The notes under the pieces were generated by a model that worked only from the letters and a program-made list of their open reading frames with translations, was not told the DNA's origin and ran no database searches. Below, one piece after another: positions 4,752 to 6,356 of a DNA stretch of 6,356 nucleotides; position 1 is the stretch's first letter, and every line of letters begins with the position of its first letter. The stretch covers positions 1 through 6,356 of the forward strand of contig JAEZNF010000174.1 in assembly GCA_023441845.1 (NCBI GenBank), given 5' to 3'. The translations under genes were made by a program, and so were the position numbers. Origin of the DNA: Bacillota bacterium (GTDB lineage: Bacteria > Bacillota > Clostridia > Acetivibrionales > DSM-2933).

Positions 4752-4780
4752 TTGACGATCATGCTTTTTTGGCATGTAAA
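4752..4780 (+). promoter_or_regulatory. Weak, possibly activator-dependent proximal promoter
   Basis: TTGACG (4752-4757) then, after 17 bp, TGTAAA (4775-4780), a 4-of-6 match to the -10. A small hairpin CATGC/GCATG (4760-4776) lies in the spacer. Alone it is weak; the tandem repeats immediately upstream make it more plausible. Confidence 0.3.
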
Positions 4781-4805
4781 TAAAAAATAAGGCAGGTGAG
4801 TTGAT

Positions 4806-4847
4806 ATGAATAGAATTAGGGCACCGGATTCCTACCAAATACTTTAA
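4806..4847 (+). CDS. Possible 13-codon peptide ORF upstream of the M4 protease
   Basis: ATG at 4806 to TAA at 4845-4847 encodes MNRIRAPDSYQIL. GGCAGGTGA ends 6 nt before the ATG, a good ribosome binding site for an ORF this short. It ends 38 nt before the protease start. It could be a translated leader, a signalling peptide (although there is no export signal), or the start of a decayed gene. No family is recognised. Confidence 0.35.
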   Translation: MNRIRAPDSYQIL

Positions 4848-4885
4848 TTCGTAACTTTTAAAAGTCTTAGAAAGGGGTCGATATT

Positions 4886-6356
4886 ATGAATAATAAAAAG
4901 ATTAGAAAAATTATATCAGCTATTTTAATATTGGTATTTGCTTTGTGCAGTTCTCTTGGTGTGACTGCGGCACCATTACCTGAAAATGTTAAAACCAATG
5001 TTAAATATGGCAATCCTGAATTCATAACAGGAAAACTGACTTCTCCCTCTACTGACAAACCCGGTGATATTGTTTTAAATTATCTGAGCAGTAAAAAAGA
5101 AATTTTTAAATTCAATGGTGCTGCTACCGACTCTTTTTACGTAGAATCTAAAAAACAAGGTGCAGATGGACGTACTGTTGTAAAAATCAGGCAAGTATAT
5201 AACAATGTGCCTATATTTGGATATGATCAGAAAGCAGTTGTAGACAAGGATGGAGTTATTAATAGTTTTTCAGGCACTGTTATTCCGGATTTGGACAAGC
5301 AATCAAAGTTAAAACTTGAAACTCAAGTAAAATCTAACGAAGCTATAACTAAAGCCGAGACGAACCTTGGCTTAAATCCTGCGTACCAAGTGGCACCTGA
5401 AGCAAACCTGATAGTATACTTGAATGGAGACGAAGCTGTTTATGCATACCTTGTTAGTTTGAGATTCCTGGATCCCGAACCGGGAAATTGGCGTTATATC
5501 ATTGATGCTGTTACAGGGCAGATTTTGAATAAATATAATTTAGTTGAAAATGTAACAGGTACAAATACAACTAATACCGGTATAGGAGTGCTGGGAGATA
5601 CAAAAACTATAAATGTTGTGAAAACGTCAGCCGGGACTTACTATTCACAGGATAATACCAGGGGCAGCGGTATTTTCACATATAATATGAACAACAGCAC
5701 GTCTAGTGGAAGCCTTGGAAGTGACCGTGATGGTGTTTGGAATGCTTCAAACCAAAAAGCAATTGTGGATGCTCATTTTTATGCTGGGAGTACATACGAT
5801 TATTACAAAAATACTTTCGGACGCAACAGTTATGATGGGAATGGGGCAGTTATCTCCTCATTTGTTCACTACGGTAATAATTATAATAACGCTTTCTGGG
5901 ATGGGTATGAAATGGTATACGGAGATGGAGACGGAACGACATTTAGGCAATTCAGTGCAGGTATAGATGTAGTTGGTCACGAATTGACCCATGCTGTTAC
6001 AGAAAGTGAGTCAGACCTGACTTACGAGAACGAACCCGGAGCAATAAATGAATCTTATTCCGACATATTCGGAACCTTGATTGAATTCTATGCAAATAAC
6101 AATCCGGATTGGTTGATAGGTGAGGACATATATACTCCAGGCATCTCCGGAGATGCACTCCGATCTATGGCCAACCCGACGTTATATGATCAGCCAGACC
6201 GCTATGCAGATAGGTATACAGGCAGTGACGATTACGGAGGTGTTCATACAAACAGTGGTATCATCAATAAAGTTGCTTATCTTATAAGTGAAGGTGGTAC
6301 CCATTATGGTGTTACAGTGAGTGGCATAGGCAAGAGCAAACTTGCTAATATTGCGT
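4886..6356 (+). CDS. Secreted thermolysin-like M4 metalloprotease (3' end outside window)
   Basis: Extracellular zinc endopeptidase; 490 codons are visible without a stop. Signal peptide ~1-28 (KKIRK, hydrophobic core, VTA). Propeptide ~29-222 with an FTP-like chaperone part (~60-108) and a PepSY-like part (~150-215). The mature enzyme probably begins near VTGTNT (223), as thermolysin begins ITGTST. Zinc and catalytic residues are all present: HELTH (H365, E366, H369), E389 in GAINES, Y380, R426, D449 and H454 in GGVHTNSG, matching thermolysin H142, E143, H146, E166, Y157, R203, D226 and H231. The MVYGDGDG and NNAFWDG blocks are also thermolysin-like. The ATG at 4886 follows AAAGGGGTC with good spacing. 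The missing part should hold the rest of the C-terminal helical domain; extra C-terminal modules cannot be excluded. The upstream region suggests complex control. Confidence 0.95.
   Translation, partial: MNNKKIRKIISAILILVFALCSSLGVTAAPLPENVKTNVKYGNPEFITGKLTSPSTDKPGDIVLNYLSSKKEIFKFNGAATDSFYVESKKQGADGRTVVKIRQVYNNVPIFGYDQKAVVDKDGVINSFSGTVIPDLDKQSKLKLETQVKSNEAITKAETNLGLNPAYQVAPEANLIVYLNGDEAVYAYLVSLRFLDPEPGNWRYIIDAVTGQILNKYNLVENVTGTNTTNTGIGVLGDTKTINVVKTSAGTYYSQDNTRGSGIFTYNMNNSTSSGSLGSDRDGVWNASNQKAIVDAHFYAGSTYDYYKNTFGRNSYDGNGAVISSFVHYGNNYNNAFWDGYEMVYGDGDGTTFRQFSAGIDVVGHELTHAVTESESDLTYENEPGAINESYSDIFGTLIEFYANNNPDWLIGEDIYTPGISGDALRSMANPTLYDQPDRYADRYTGSDDYGGVHTNSGIINKVAYLISEGGTHYGVTVSGIGKSKLANIA

Larger units (their letters stand above)
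4370..4885. other. Regulatory intergenic region upstream of the M4 protease, 516 bp
   Basis: No full-size gene. In order: a 19-bp motif shared with 1535-1553 (4408-4426); a 16-bp perfect palindrome (4475-4490); an 8-bp-arm inverted repeat next to a good promoter (4511-4554); a hairpin (4599-4618) nested in a longer imperfect one (about 4584-4640); tandem repeats (4706-4741); a weak promoter (4752-4780); and a 13-codon ORF with a good ribosome binding site (4806-4847). Transcription from 4549 would leave a leader of more than 300 nt. Confidence 0.6.

Overview
The window looks like chromosomal DNA of an anaerobic, cellulosome-forming Firmicute (Clostridia, Acetivibrio/Ruminiclostridium-like). 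It is AT-rich, with strong purine-rich ribosome binding sites and frequent GTG/TTG starts. It encodes a secreted protein carrying an X-module plus dockerin pair of the kind found at the C-terminus of the Clostridium thermocellum scaffoldin CipA. The genus is an inference from these traits; no database was searched.

Layout. (1) Positions 1-1381, minus strand: a three-gene operon transcribed towards position 1. It encodes a short YtrA-type GntR regulator (GTG start), an ABC transporter ATPase and the first 49 codons of an ABC-2-type permease. The genes overlap by 8 and 4 bp, so they are probably translationally coupled. A good sigma-A-type promoter with an operator-like inverted repeat lies at 1427-1460. 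(2) Positions 1382-2008: a 627-bp divergent intergenic region with an imperfect ~100-bp duplication, a 10-bp-arm inverted repeat over a candidate -10, and a possible 31-codon leader ORF. (3) Positions 2009-3253, plus strand: the most unusual gene, a secreted protein with signal peptide, Pro/Thr linker, X-module, two-repeat dockerin, second linker and a complete CYTH (triphosphate tunnel) domain. It ends at a strong terminator. (4) Positions 3400-4320, plus strand: a PfkB-family sugar/nucleoside kinase with its own extended -10 promoter and a very strong terminator. (5) Positions 4370-4885: a 516-bp regulatory region rich in palindromes and tandem repeats, with two candidate promoters and a 13-codon ORF. 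(6) Positions 4886-6356, plus strand: a secreted thermolysin-like M4 metalloprotease, cut by the window end.

How the parts relate. Two of the plus-strand genes encode exported proteins (dockerin-CYTH and M4 protease). Their upstream regions share an exact 19-bp motif, the only sequence hint of common control or common origin. The minus-strand operon is a self-contained regulator/transporter module of the YtrA type. The PfkB kinase is cytoplasmic and transcriptionally insulated; nothing in the sequence ties it functionally to the CYTH protein.

Main point of interest: a CYTH phosphohydrolase domain, normally cytoplasmic, appears here to be exported and fitted with a cellulosome/cell-surface docking module.
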